Positions 46,782 to 55,721 of a DNA stretch of 64,000 bases are shown here, piece after piece. This DNA comes from Paeniglutamicibacter kerguelensis (GTDB lineage Bacteria; Actinomycetota; Actinomycetes; Actinomycetales; Micrococcaceae), in assembly GCF_017876535.1 (NCBI RefSeq), contig NZ_JAGIOF010000001.1, forward strand, positions 62,001-126,000, written 5' to 3'. A model generated the notes under the pieces. The model worked only from the letters and a program-made list of their open reading frames with translations. It was not told where the DNA came from and searched no databases. The position numbers and the translations under genes are program-made. The number at the start of each line of letters is the position of its first letter. Position 1 is the first letter of the stretch.

Positions 46782-47990
46782 TCAGGCCGCAGTGACCTTC
46801 ACCGGAATGGACTTCCAGCCGCGCAGCGTGGTGTGCATGAACTGCTCGGGCTCGGCGGTGAGCTCGATGGACTTTACCTGGTTCGCCAGCTCGGTGATGA
46901 GCACATCCATTTCAAGGCGGGACAGCGGCTGGCCCACGCACTGGTGGATGCCCATGCCGAAGGCCAGGTGCCCGCCGGCGGGCCGGGTGATGTCGTATTC
47001 GTGGGCCGTGGGGCCCCAGCGGCGCTCGTCGCGATTCGCCGCGCCCACGAAGATTGCCACCTTGGTGTCCTCCGGGACGGCGACGCCGCCGATCTCCGTG
47101 GCCTGGCTCGTCGTGCGGTAGAAGGACTGGAACGGGGACTCGAACCGGAAGGCCTCGTCGATGGCGAACTTCACGAGTTTGGGATTCTCGTGGACCTTGG
47201 CGTATTGCGCGGGGTGGCGCACCAGGGTCAGCAACGTGGATCCGAGGGAAAAAATGGTGGTGTCAAGACCCGCAGAGAGCATGGCGCGAACCAGCAGGGC
47301 CGCCTGTGAGGTCGTTATTTCGCCGCGGTCCGCATAGTCCCAGATCTGAGCACCGAGGCTGCCCGGGCTCAACCGCTCGCGGGCCGTGTTGGCCATGGCC
47401 CAGTCGTTCGTGCCGGCGCCGGCGGCAAAGTGCTCACGGGCCAGGGGGGTGTCGGGCCCGAAGGTGGAGAAGTTGGCGGCTCCGAGTGCCAGGAGGTTTT
47501 CGGCCCGGCCGTCCCGCGGGATGCCCACCGCGTCGCCGAACGCCCGCAGGGGGAAGACCTCGGCCATGTCCTTGATCAAGTCGAATTCGCCGCGTGCCAG
47601 GAGTTCGTCAACGAGCTTGGACGCGTACTCCTCGAACCCGGCGCGCAGCGAACGGACCCCGCGCGGGGAGATGACCCCGGCCATGGCCTGGCGCATCTGG
47701 GTGTGTATCGGGGGATCGGATTCCATGATGCCCTGGGCCCGCCAGCTGGGTTCGTGGTGCAAATTCTTGGGTCCGGCCCCCGCGCCGGAGATGAATGTGC
47801 GGTAGTCATCTAGGACTTCTTTGCATTCATCAAAGCGGGTCACGGCCAGGACGCCGTGTTCCTGGATCTTGAGCACCGGCCCGACCTCGCGCATTCGTTC
47901 AAAGAGCGCGTAGGGATCCACGAGATGTTCGTTTGAGTAGGGGTCTTCCGTGAATATGGGCGCCGTCGCGTCGGCCAGTTTCGAGTCCAT
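46782..47990 (-). CDS. cytochrome P450, CYP199-like
   Basis: A 402-residue soluble bacterial P450. The I-helix reads LSAGLDTTIFSLG (about 237-249), the K-helix ExxR is EAFRF (about 282), and the haem-binding loop is FGMGIHQCVGQPLSRLE with the proximal Cys near residue 350. Segments such as GIMESDPPIHTQMRQ, AGLDTT, FESPFQSFYRTT and ANRDERRW resemble CYP199A enzymes, which hydroxylate or O-demethylate para-substituted benzoic and cinnamic acids. That is family knowledge from memory, not a computed match. The gene is divergent from the IclR regulator and likely controlled by it. A reductase gene at 54.7 kb is its probable electron donor. Confidence 0.9.
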   Translation of the reverse strand: MDSKLADATAPIFTEDPYSNEHLVDPYALFERMREVGPVLKIQEHGVLAVTRFDECKEVLDDYRTFISGAGAGPKNLHHEPSWRAQGIMESDPPIHTQMRQAMAGVISPRGVRSLRAGFEEYASKLVDELLARGEFDLIKDMAEVFPLRAFGDAVGIPRDGRAENLLALGAANFSTFGPDTPLAREHFAAGAGTNDWAMANTARERLSPGSLGAQIWDYADRGEITTSQAALLVRAMLSAGLDTTIFSLGSTLLTLVRHPAQYAKVHENPKLVKFAIDEAFRFESPFQSFYRTTSQATEIGGVAVPEDTKVAIFVGAANRDERRWGPTAHEYDITRPAGGHLAFGMGIHQCVGQPLSRLEMDVLITELANQVKSIELTAEPEQFMHTTLRGWKSIPVKVTAA

Positions 47991-48058
47991 GGGTGCCTCC
48001 CCAAAGTAGTGGTGAATGCCATTAACCTAACGCGATGTGAAAGTTGGGGTTAGCGCGA

Positions 48059-48075
48059 TTCTCATCATGTGAGAA
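48059..48075. promoter_or_regulatory. candidate IclR operator TTCTCA-N5-TGAGAA
   Basis: A perfect six-base inverted repeat sits centrally in the divergent P450/IclR intergenic region. A weaker CTAAC/GTTAG dyad lies beside it (48027-48053). Confidence 0.45.
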
Positions 48076-48170
48076 CCCGAATTGTCCTTCGGTTACGCAG
48101 CATGGAACATCGTTGCAATGCCTGAACATATGTCTTGCATCACACGAAGGCTCGAAGGAGAGGGGGAGGG

Positions 48171-48956
48171 ATGGCAACGTCATTTGAACGGGGTCTGAGC
48201 ATCCTGGCCGAGGTCGCCGCCGACGGCGATGTCACGGTCGACGCGGTGGCCAGCAAGCTCGGCATTCCCTCCAGCACTGCCTACCGGTACTTCAGGGCGC
48301 TGCGTGAACAAAACTTTGTCGTCGAGGAAGAAGGGCACTACCGGCCCGGGCAGGTCTTGCTCAGGGTCTCGGGCCAGCACCAGGCCCAGTCCTATCTGGC
48401 CGAGGTCGGAAACGCCGTCTTGCGTGAAATCGTGGACCAGGTCGGGGAAACCGCCGTCATGATCGTGCGCATCGGCTCCCAGGCCATGTGCCTTCGCCGG
48501 GTCGAACCCGACAAGTCCCTGAAGTACTCGTTCGCCGTCAACGAATTGCTGCCCCTCCATGCGGGTGCCGGACAGCGCCTGTTGCTGGCCTGGGCACCGC
48601 CCGAGGTGTTGCATCAGGTGCTCTCCGGGTCGATGGCCCGGTTCACCCCGAACACCCTGGGACGCGAGCAGATCCTGGCCTCCATTCCACAGATCAGGTC
48701 CTCCGGATACGTGCTTTCACGCGGCGAACTCGATCCCGGGTCCGTGTCCATCGCCGTCCCCGTGGTGAGCCGCGGTGAAGTCGTCTGCTCCATCAACGTG
48801 GCAGGCCCCGAGGGCCAATGCGGTTCGAAGCTCTGGATTTCCTCCACGCTGCGGGTCATTCGCGAGTCCGCCAACAAACTTACCCACGCATTGCAAGAAT
48901 GCACTCCGAACAAATCAACCAGGGAGACCCTTGATGACTACAACAGTATTGGCTGA
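48171..48956 (+). CDS. IclR-family transcriptional regulator
   Basis: A 261-residue regulator. The N-terminal winged helix (about 5-65) contains FERGLSILAEVAADG and the recognition region GIPSSTAYRYFRALREQ. The C-terminal effector domain (about 75-245) has LHAGAGQRLLLAWAPP and SRGELDPGSVSIAVPVVSRG, where the family binds small aromatic or keto acids. The start follows a very purine-rich GAGGGGGAGGG. The stop lies 23 bases inside the ammonia-lyase gene, so the two are coupled. It probably controls both this operon and the divergent P450. Confidence 0.92.
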   Translation: MATSFERGLSILAEVAADGDVTVDAVASKLGIPSSTAYRYFRALREQNFVVEEEGHYRPGQVLLRVSGQHQAQSYLAEVGNAVLREIVDQVGETAVMIVRIGSQAMCLRRVEPDKSLKYSFAVNELLPLHAGAGQRLLLAWAPPEVLHQVLSGSMARFTPNTLGREQILASIPQIRSSGYVLSRGELDPGSVSIAVPVVSRGEVVCSINVAGPEGQCGSKLWISSTLRVIRESANKLTHALQECTPNKSTRETLDDYNSIG

Positions 48957-50610
48957 GGCGGCACCGGTGACCATCGGCGTTCACCGGGCCACCCTCGACG
49001 ACCTCATCCAGGTTGCCAGGCACCGACGCCCGGTGGTCATCGACGAGGCCGTCTTCGAGACCATGCGCCCGAGCCAGGAATGGCTGCAGGGAGTGGTCGA
49101 CCAGATGGGTCCCGGCAAGCAGACGCCGCCGATCTACTCCATCAACACCGGATTCGGCTCGTTGGCCGGGCGCCAAGCCTTCGCTGAACCCTCGGACGCC
49201 GCCGAGCTCTCACGCCGGCTGGTGCTCTCCAACGCCGCGGGCGTGGGGCGCCACGTGGACGAGGAAGTGGTCAGGGCCACGATGTTCATCCGCATCGTCA
49301 GCCTGACCCAGGGCTACTCCGGGGTCCGCCCGGAAATCATCACCACCCTGGCCAAGATGCTCAACGCGGGCGTCTGCCCGGCGATCCCGGAATACGGTTC
49401 GCTCGGGGCCTCCGGCGACCTCATCCCGCTGGCCCACGTCGCCATCGTCATGTCCCGTTCGCACACGGGCGAGGACCTGGAGCTGGACTCGGGGGAGGCC
49501 CTGGTGGACGGCAACGTGGTCAGCGGCATCGCCGCGATGCGGCATGCCGGCATCGAGCGACTGCCGCTGGGCGCCAAGGACGGGCTGGCCCTGCTTAACG
49601 GCACCTCGTTCTCCTGCGCCCAGGCGGCGCTGGCGCTCTTCGACGCCCAGAACCTCCTGGAAACCGCCCAGATCACCGCCGCGATGAGCATCGAAGCCTT
49701 GATGGGCTTCGGGGATGCGTTCATCGACGAACTGCACCAGGCCCGCGGCCAACGTGGGCAGATCGAGGTCGCCGCACGCATCCGCGAACTGCTGGCCGGA
49801 TCGACCCTGATCGACGGAAACGCCTCGACCGACCCCGTGCGCCAGCCGCCGCAGGACGCCTACTCGCTGCGCTGCGTCCCGCAGGTCTTCGGCGCCATCA
49901 AGGACACCCTGGGCTTCGCCGCGGGAATCATCGACAACGAGATCAACGCGGCCACCGACAACCCGCTGATCTTCCCGGCGCTGCCCGACACCCGCAAGCT
50001 CAAGGCGGTGTCCGGCGGAAACTTCCACGCCGAATACGTTGCCTTCGCCGCCGACTTCATCTCGATCGTGGTCACCGAGATCGGCAACATCACCGAACGC
50101 CGGCTCTTCCGACTCGACGACGGCACCCTGAACCGGGGGCTGCCGGACATGCTCATCGACAGCGAGCAGACCGGCATGGACTGCGGCTACATGCTGCCGC
50201 AGTACCTGGCCGCGGCCCTGGTCTCCGACTGCAAGACCCTGGCCCACCCGGACTCGGTCGATTCGATCCCGACCTGCGCCAACCAGGAAGACCACGTGTC
50301 GATGGCCAACAATGCCGGCCGCCATGCGCGGCAGATCGTGGCCAACATCGAATCGGTGGTCGGCATCGAATTGCTCATGGCCGCCCAGGCCCTTGAACTG
50401 CGGGCCATGCGCGAGGAAACCGGCGACGCGCGCCCGGGGCCCGCCAGCGCCGCGGCCCTGGCCCTGGTGCGGTCCTCCAAGTCCGCCGACGGCCGGCCCG
50501 TGGACCACATCCGCAAAGATGTCGTGCTCTATCCCCGGGTCCGCAAGGCCCTGGACCTGGTGCACAGCGGCGCCGTCGTCGAGACGGTCAACAAGGTGCT
50601 CGCCGGCTAG
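48934..50610 (+). CDS. HAL-like aromatic amino acid ammonia-lyase (MIO enzyme)
   Basis: A 558-residue lyase, larger than typical HutH (about 510). The MIO-forming Ala-Ser-Gly triad is in YGSLGASGDLIPLAH (about residues 147-165). Other family features: IYSINTGFG (Tyr base), AYSLRC, NEINAATDNPLIF, GGNFHAEYVAFAAD and ANQEDHVSM. Two positions differ from the histidine ammonia-lyase pattern as I recall it: LSNAAG replaces LSHAAG, and LVSDCKTLAHP replaces LASENKALAHP. Both line the substrate pocket, so the substrate is probably not plain histidine. No hutU, hutI or hutG gene is nearby. It is coupled to the IclR gene and followed by an importer. Confidence 0.9.
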   Translation: MTTTVLAEAAPVTIGVHRATLDDLIQVARHRRPVVIDEAVFETMRPSQEWLQGVVDQMGPGKQTPPIYSINTGFGSLAGRQAFAEPSDAAELSRRLVLSNAAGVGRHVDEEVVRATMFIRIVSLTQGYSGVRPEIITTLAKMLNAGVCPAIPEYGSLGASGDLIPLAHVAIVMSRSHTGEDLELDSGEALVDGNVVSGIAAMRHAGIERLPLGAKDGLALLNGTSFSCAQAALALFDAQNLLETAQITAAMSIEALMGFGDAFIDELHQARGQRGQIEVAARIRELLAGSTLIDGNASTDPVRQPPQDAYSLRCVPQVFGAIKDTLGFAAGIIDNEINAATDNPLIFPALPDTRKLKAVSGGNFHAEYVAFAADFISIVVTEIGNITERRLFRLDDGTLNRGLPDMLIDSEQTGMDCGYMLPQYLAAALVSDCKTLAHPDSVDSIPTCANQEDHVSMANNAGRHARQIVANIESVVGIELLMAAQALELRAMREETGDARPGPASAAALALVRSSKSADGRPVDHIRKDVVLYPRVRKALDLVHSGAVVETVNKVLAG

Positions 50611-50803
50611 CCGCACGGCACCGGCCCCCGGGCCGCCCGGCCGCCCCCAACCCGCCAGCCATCCACCACCCATCCAGTCCACCGGCCACGGCCCCCGTGG
50701 CCCTGTCAACCCTGCCCGTTTCCAGGGTCGCAGCACCCGCATCGGCACCGATGCAACCCACCCACTCCAGCAGTTCCGAGATCACTCACAGGGAGAAAAA
50801 ACC

Positions 50804-51706
50804 ATGAAAAACTCGACTCGCACCGCTCGTCCCGCAGCGTTGGGCGCACTCGCCCTGGCCGCATTGCTTGCCCTGACCGCCTGCGGGGGGAACGCAGAAG
50901 CGGAAAAGAAGGCCCCGGCAGCGGCGGCCAGCGCGCCGCTCTTTGCGCAGCTGCCGGAAAAGATCCAGAGCGCCGGAACCATCAACGTGGCCAGCAACGT
51001 CGAATACCCGCCGTTCGAGTCCTTTGACACCGACGGCACCACCATCATCGGCATCGACCGGGAAATTGCCGACGCGCTGGAGAAGCAGCTGGGCGTCACC
51101 ATGGACTTCGACAACATCGCCTTCGACGCGATCATCCCGGGCCTCGCCTCGGCCCGCTACGACATGGCCATGTCTGCCATGTCGGACACCGTGGAACGCC
51201 AGAAGCAGGTCAACTTCCTCGACTACTTCTCCGCCGGCGGAGGCGTCATGACCTCGGCCGCAAACGCCGAGAAGCTCAAGACGCTTGATGACCTGTGCGG
51301 CAGCCACGTGGGCATCGTGAAGGGCACCACCGAGGACGCCGATGCGGCGGAGGCCTCCAAGAAGTGCGAGGCGGCGGGCAAGCCGAAGGTCGAGGTGACG
51401 ATCTTCGCGGGTCAGAACCAGGCGGTGCTGGCGCTGCAGTCCAACCGCGTGGACGCCTTCCTGGTCGACTCGACCTCCGGTTCGGTCGTTGCCGCCGAGT
51501 CAAAGGGCGCCCTGGCCATGGGCCCGCGCTACCAGGACCTCGCCTTCGGCATCGTCTTCCCCAAGGACCAGGAACAGCTCATGACTGCCATCCAGAAGGG
51601 GCTCGAGGCCATCAAGGCCGACGGCAGCTACGACGCGATCCTGGCCAAGTACAACATGGCCGACCACACCATGGAATCGTTCCCGGTCAACGGCGTGAAG
51701 CAATGA
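50804..51706 (+). CDS. ABC transporter substrate-binding lipoprotein, polar amino acid type
   Basis: A 300-residue solute-binding protein of family 3. Signal peptide with lipobox LTAC (Cys near residue 26), then the bilobed domain starting INVASNVEYPPFESFD, with the family's IIGIDREIADALEKQLG and the hinge motif RYDMAMSAMSDTVERQ. GGGAGAAAAAACC lies before ATG 50804. It is 193 bases after the lyase, and I saw no strong terminator in the gap, so it may share the transcript. The ATGA overlap with the permease gene indicates coupling. Its ligand is likely the substrate of the lyase or aminotransferase. Confidence 0.93.
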   Translation: MKNSTRTARPAALGALALAALLALTACGGNAEAEKKAPAAAASAPLFAQLPEKIQSAGTINVASNVEYPPFESFDTDGTTIIGIDREIADALEKQLGVTMDFDNIAFDAIIPGLASARYDMAMSAMSDTVERQKQVNFLDYFSAGGGVMTSAANAEKLKTLDDLCGSHVGIVKGTTEDADAAEASKKCEAAGKPKVEVTIFAGQNQAVLALQSNRVDAFLVDSTSGSVVAAESKGALAMGPRYQDLAFGIVFPKDQEQLMTAIQKGLEAIKADGSYDAILAKYNMADHTMESFPVNGVKQ

Positions 51707-52674
51707 CATCGCGTTCAACGACGTCGCACGCACGCCGGGTGGAAGAGACCGAATTGGTCGTCGTGCCGGCCCGCTACGTGGGTCGCTGGATCGCAGCGGT
51801 GGTGGTCATCGGCATCCTGCTGATGCTTGTCTACGGCATGTTCGCCAACGAACGCTTCCACTGGGACGTGGTCGGGGAGTACCTCTTCGCCAAGCCGGTG
51901 CTGGCGGGCCTGGGCCGCACGCTGATGCTGACGGCGATCTCCATGCTCATCGGCATCGGGCTGGGCATCGTGGTGGCGGTCTGCCGGCTCTCGGCAAACC
52001 CGATCCTCTCCACGGCGGCCTGGGCGTACTCGTGGTTCTTCCGCGGCACCCCGCTGATGGTGCAGCTGCTGTTCTGGTTCTTCCTGGCGGCGCTGATCCC
52101 CAACATCGGGATCGGGATCCCGTTCGGCCCGGAGCTGCTGAGCATCGACACCAACTCGGTGATCTCCCCGTTCACCGCGGCCCTGCTGGGGCTGAGCCTG
52201 AACGAGGGCGCCTACATGGGCGAGATCGTGCGATCCGGGATCCGGGCGATCCCGCCCGGGCAGACCGAGGCCGCGAAGGCGATCGGCATGTCCCGCCTGC
52301 AGACCATGCGCCGGGTGATCCTGCCGCAGGCCATGCGGGTGATCATCCCGCCGACCGGCAACGAGACCATCGGCATGCTCAAGTACACCTCGCTGGTCAT
52401 CGTCATCGGCTACTCGGAGCTGCTGACCAGCGTCTCGATCATCTACTCGCGCAACTTCCAGACCATCCCGCTGCTGATCGTGGCGGCCATCTGGTACCTG
52501 GCCGTCACCGCGGTGCTTTCGGTGTGCCAGTTCTTCATCGAGCGCCACTTTGAACGCGGCTTCACCCCCGTCAAGGGCAGGAAGCCCGCGGCGCCCGCCG
52601 GCGCGGCATCTGTCCCGGGGGCCGTCGCCGGGGCCTCGCCAAGCATCGAACCTGAATTGGAGCCGAGCAAATGA
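51703..52674 (+). CDS. ABC transporter permease, polar amino acid type
   Basis: A 323-residue membrane subunit of the HisMQ/GlnP family. It has about five or six helices. The EAA loop that contacts the ATPase reads [22 protein letters not shown] (key part EAAKAIGMS, about residues 190-198). The C-terminal 45 residues are Pro/Ala-rich and probably disordered. The start codon overlaps the upstream stop, and its stop overlaps the ATPase start, giving a tightly coupled set of three. Confidence 0.94.
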   Translation: MTSRSTTSHARRVEETELVVVPARYVGRWIAAVVVIGILLMLVYGMFANERFHWDVVGEYLFAKPVLAGLGRTLMLTAISMLIGIGLGIVVAVCRLSANPILSTAAWAYSWFFRGTPLMVQLLFWFFLAALIPNIGIGIPFGPELLSIDTNSVISPFTAALLGLSLNEGAYMGEIVRSGIRAIPPGQTEAAKAIGMSRLQTMRRVILPQAMRVIIPPTGNETIGMLKYTSLVIVIGYSELLTSVSIIYSRNFQTIPLLIVAAIWYLAVTAVLSVCQFFIERHFERGFTPVKGRKPAAPAGAASVPGAVAGASPSIEPELEPSK

Positions 52675-53438
52675 GCGAACCAGTCCTGCGCGCCCACGGC
52701 GTGCGCAAGTCATTCGGGCACCTGGAAATCCTGAAGGGCATTTCCCTGGAGGTGCAGGCCGGGCAGGTGGCCTGCCTGCTGGGCCCCTCGGGCTCCGGCA
52801 AGTCCACCTTCCTGCGCTGCATCAACCACCTGGAAAAGATCAGCGACGGCGAGCTCTGGGTCCACGGCGAACGGATCGGCTACCGCCGCGCCGGCAACAA
52901 GCTGCACGAGCTGAAGGAAAACGAGACCGCCAGGCAGCGCGCCTCCGTGGGCATGGTGTTCCAGCAGTTCAACCTCTTCCCGCACCGCACGGCGCTGGAA
53001 AACGTGATCGAGGGCCCGCTGATCGTGCAGAAGATGCCGCGCGCCCAGGCCCTCGCCGAGGGCATGGAGATGCTGGACCGGGTGGGGCTGGCCGACAAGT
53101 ACCAGCACTATCCCGCGCAGCTCTCCGGCGGCCAGCAGCAACGCGTGGCCATCGCCCGGGCACTGGCCCTGAAGCCGAAGCTCATGCTCTTCGACGAGCC
53201 GACCTCGGCCCTGGACCCGGAACTGGTCGGCGAGGTGCTGGACGTGATGACCTCGCTGGCTGCCTCCGGCATGACCATGATCGTGGTGACCCACGAGATG
53301 GGCTTCGCCAAGGAGGTTGCCGACGTCGTCCACTTCATGGCCGACGGGCAGCTCGTGGAATCCGGGGACCCCCGGCAGGTCCTGGAAAACCCGAGGGAAC
53401 CCCGCACCCAGGCGTTCCTCTCCAAGGTGCTGGCCTAG
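52671..53438 (+). CDS. ABC transporter ATP-binding protein, polar amino acid type
   Basis: A 255-residue ATPase: Walker [10 protein letters not shown] (about 38-46), Q-loop [11 protein letters not shown], signature [15 protein letters not shown] (about 146-160), Walker [15 protein letters not shown] and the H-loop VTHEMGFA. It is the GlnQ/HisP type and completes the importer with the two preceding genes. A slightly longer insertion between Walker A and the Q-loop ([19 protein letters not shown]) is a feature of some relatives that handle opines or ectoine-like solutes. Confidence 0.95.
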   Translation: MSEPVLRAHGVRKSFGHLEILKGISLEVQAGQVACLLGPSGSGKSTFLRCINHLEKISDGELWVHGERIGYRRAGNKLHELKENETARQRASVGMVFQQFNLFPHRTALENVIEGPLIVQKMPRAQALAEGMEMLDRVGLADKYQHYPAQLSGGQQQRVAIARALALKPKLMLFDEPTSALDPELVGEVLDVMTSLAASGMTMIVVTHEMGFAKEVADVVHFMADGQLVESGDPRQVLENPREPRTQAFLSKVLA

Positions 53439-53483
53439 CCCCCGCACCACGCATCCAGACCCACCAGCGCAGGGAAAGATCAG

Positions 53484-54659
53484 ATGAACGGCCACAGACT
53501 GAACACCGCAGTATCACTGACCGCAATATCGACTCCCGAACCGCGGCCCCTGGTGGGCCGGCTGCCCGGCTACTCGCGGTCGGCGTCCGCCGGAACGGTC
53601 CGGTGGGTGGCATCCTCCAACGAATCGTGGATGCCGCCCTCGCCGGCGGCCGTCGAGGCCATGGTCGCCAGCGTGCAAGGCGCCAACAGGTATCCGAGCC
53701 TGGCCGGGGACCGGCTGGTGGCGGCCCTGGCCGAACGACTCGGGGTGTCCGACACCCGGGTGGCGGTGGGCGCCGGGTCGCTGGCGCTGCTGGGGCAAAT
53801 CTTCAACGCATTCGCCGGCCCGGGGGACGAGGTGCTCTACGCATGGCGCAGCTACGAGGCCTATCCGATCCTTGTCACCCTGGCCGGAGCCGAACGCGTC
53901 GAGGTGCCGCTTGATGCGGCGCACCGCCATGACCTCGGGGCCATGGCCGCCGCCGTCACCGAACGCACGACGGTGGTGCTGCTGTGTAGCCCGAACAACC
54001 CCACCGGGACGGAGCTGGACCTCGGGGAGATCCGCTCCTTCCTCGACACGGTGCCCGGGCACGTGCTGGTGGTGCTCGACGAGGCCTACCTCGAGTTTTC
54101 CGGCAACCCAGGGGACACGCTGCAATTGCTGCAGGAGCACCCGAACCTGGCCATCCTGCGGACCTTTTCCAAGGCCTACGGGCTAGCGGGGGTGCGGGCG
54201 GGCTACCTGCTGGCACAGGAAGGGGTCATCCAGGCTATCCGTGCCGTGGCGCCTCCCTTCGGGCTCAGCGCCGTGGCGGAGGCCGGGGCCGTGGCGGCCC
54301 TGGAGGATGCCGGCCACCTGCGCGACACCGTGGAAGCGGTCCTGGCCGAACGCGGGTTCCTGCACCGGGAACTCACCGCCCGCGGCTACCGCATCCCGCC
54401 CAGCGGAGGAAACTTCCTCTGGATCCCGGAGACCGACGTGCCGGCCTCGGGCATCGAACGGATGTGCGCGGCACACGGGTTGTCGGTGCGCGCCTTCGCC
54501 GGGTCCGGGGTGCGCGTGAGCATCGCCCCGCGCGAGGCCTCGCTGGCGGTGCTGGCGGCCCTGGACGTATTCGGCCCGCCGCCCGTCCCCTCGGAAACCA
54601 CCACAACCACCCCGCATAACCACAGCCTTGAAATACACAGCACTGGAGGTGCATCGTGA
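53484..54659 (+). CDS. PLP-dependent aminotransferase, class I/II, HisC-like
   Basis: A 391-residue fold-type I aminotransferase similar in layout to histidinol-phosphate and aromatic aminotransferases. Landmarks: NRYPSLAGDRLVAALAERLG, VGAGSLALLGQIFNAF (PLP phosphate cup), SPNNPTGTELD (about 171-181, Asn contacting the ring), VLDEAYLEF (Asp to pyridine N), and FSKAYGLAGVRAGYLL with the Schiff-base Lys near residue 231. The true biosynthetic hisC would normally sit in a his operon, so this copy likely acts in catabolism. It lies 45 bases after the ATPase gene and overlaps the reductase gene (GTGA). Confidence 0.9.
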   Translation: MNGHRLNTAVSLTAISTPEPRPLVGRLPGYSRSASAGTVRWVASSNESWMPPSPAAVEAMVASVQGANRYPSLAGDRLVAALAERLGVSDTRVAVGAGSLALLGQIFNAFAGPGDEVLYAWRSYEAYPILVTLAGAERVEVPLDAAHRHDLGAMAAAVTERTTVVLLCSPNNPTGTELDLGEIRSFLDTVPGHVLVVLDEAYLEFSGNPGDTLQLLQEHPNLAILRTFSKAYGLAGVRAGYLLAQEGVIQAIRAVAPPFGLSAVAEAGAVAALEDAGHLRDTVEAVLAERGFLHRELTARGYRIPPSGGNFLWIPETDVPASGIERMCAAHGLSVRAFAGSGVRVSIAPREASLAVLAALDVFGPPPVPSETTTTTPHNHSLEIHSTGGAS

Positions 54660-55663
54660 TCAGCACAAGCGAACAGCCCGTCGTTGAAGACCCGCAAGGG
54701 GGAATCCTCGTTTCCGAGGACGGTTTCTTCGACGTGGAGGTGGCGGGGATCAACCGCGAATCCGGTTCGGTGGTCTCCCTGGAGCTGGCCCACCCGGCGG
54801 GCCTGGCCCTGCCGGACTGGAGCCCGGGCTCGCACATTGACGTCCTGCTCCCCAACGGGCTGTTGCGCCAGTATTCGCTGTGTTCGGCGCCGGGCGACAA
54901 GCGTTGGCGCCTGGGCGTGCTGCGAGAACCGGCGGGGCGCGGCGGATCGGCCTACATCCACGAGGACCTGCGCCCCGGGGCACGGATCAAGGTGCGGCAC
55001 CCGCGCAACAACTTCGAGCTGGCACCGGCGCCCGAGTACCTGTTCATCGCCGGCGGCATCGGCATCACGCCCATCCTGCCCATGCTGCGCGCCGCCGAGG
55101 ACTCCGGCGTGCCGTGGCGGTTGGTCTACCTGGGGCGCAGCCGCAGCTCCATGGCGTTCACCAACGAGTTGGCCGCCTACGGGAGCAAGGTGCACCTGCA
55201 CGCCGACGACGAATCCGGGTTCTACCCGCTCCCGGAGCTGCTCGGGGACCCCACGGCCGGCTTCCACACCTATGTGTGCGGTCCCGGCCCGCTGCTGGAT
55301 TTCATATCCGGCTTCGCCGCCGGCTGGCAGGATTCCGGTCGCTACCGGTTCGAGCGATTTGTTGCTGACCCTGCCGCGAGCGCGCCGGCGGCCGGGGACC
55401 ACGAGTTCACGGTGGAGACCACCGGCGGCCTGGAGGTGAACGTGCCGGTGGGCACCAGCATCCTCGGCGCGCTGGAGGAAGCGGGCATCATGGTCCTGAA
55501 TTCCTGCCGCGAGGGCATCTGCGGCACCTGCGAAACCCCGGTGGTTTCCGGGGAGGTAGACCACCGCGACTCGCTGCTCAGCGACGAGGAGCGCAAGGCC
55601 GGGGAGACCATGATGATATGTGTTTCACGGTGCAAGGGCCGGCGCCTGGTGCTGGACATTTAA
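54656..55663 (+). CDS. phthalate-dioxygenase-reductase-type flavo-[2Fe-2S] oxidoreductase
   Basis: A 335-residue electron-transfer protein with three domains: an FMN-binding barrel (about 20-120, RQYSLCSAPGD), an NAD-binding domain (about 125-235, FIAGGIGITPILPM and YVCGPGPLL), and a C-terminal plant-type ferredoxin (about 250-335) with cluster cysteines in SCREGICGTCE and CVSRC. This order is that of PDR/vanillate O-demethylase reductases and of the reductase part of class VII P450 fusions. It is the most likely donor for the P450 at the other end of the cluster, as no oxygenase alpha subunit is present. GGAGGTGCATC precedes GTG 54656. Confidence 0.93.
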   Translation: MISTSEQPVVEDPQGGILVSEDGFFDVEVAGINRESGSVVSLELAHPAGLALPDWSPGSHIDVLLPNGLLRQYSLCSAPGDKRWRLGVLREPAGRGGSAYIHEDLRPGARIKVRHPRNNFELAPAPEYLFIAGGIGITPILPMLRAAEDSGVPWRLVYLGRSRSSMAFTNELAAYGSKVHLHADDESGFYPLPELLGDPTAGFHTYVCGPGPLLDFISGFAAGWQDSGRYRFERFVADPAASAPAAGDHEFTVETTGGLEVNVPVGTSILGALEEAGIMVLNSCREGICGTCETPVVSGEVDHRDSLLSDEERKAGETMMICVSRCKGRRLVLDI

Positions 55664-55721
55664 GGGAGCGGAGGTCCAGAACGGCGGCCGGCGGTCCAGT
55701 ACGGATGGGGGTACTGGAACG

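Noticed and set aside
48934..50610. Calling the lyase hutH
   Set aside because: Scaffold is HAL-like, but two substrate-pocket positions differ and no hut neighbour is present, so the symbol would overstate what is known.
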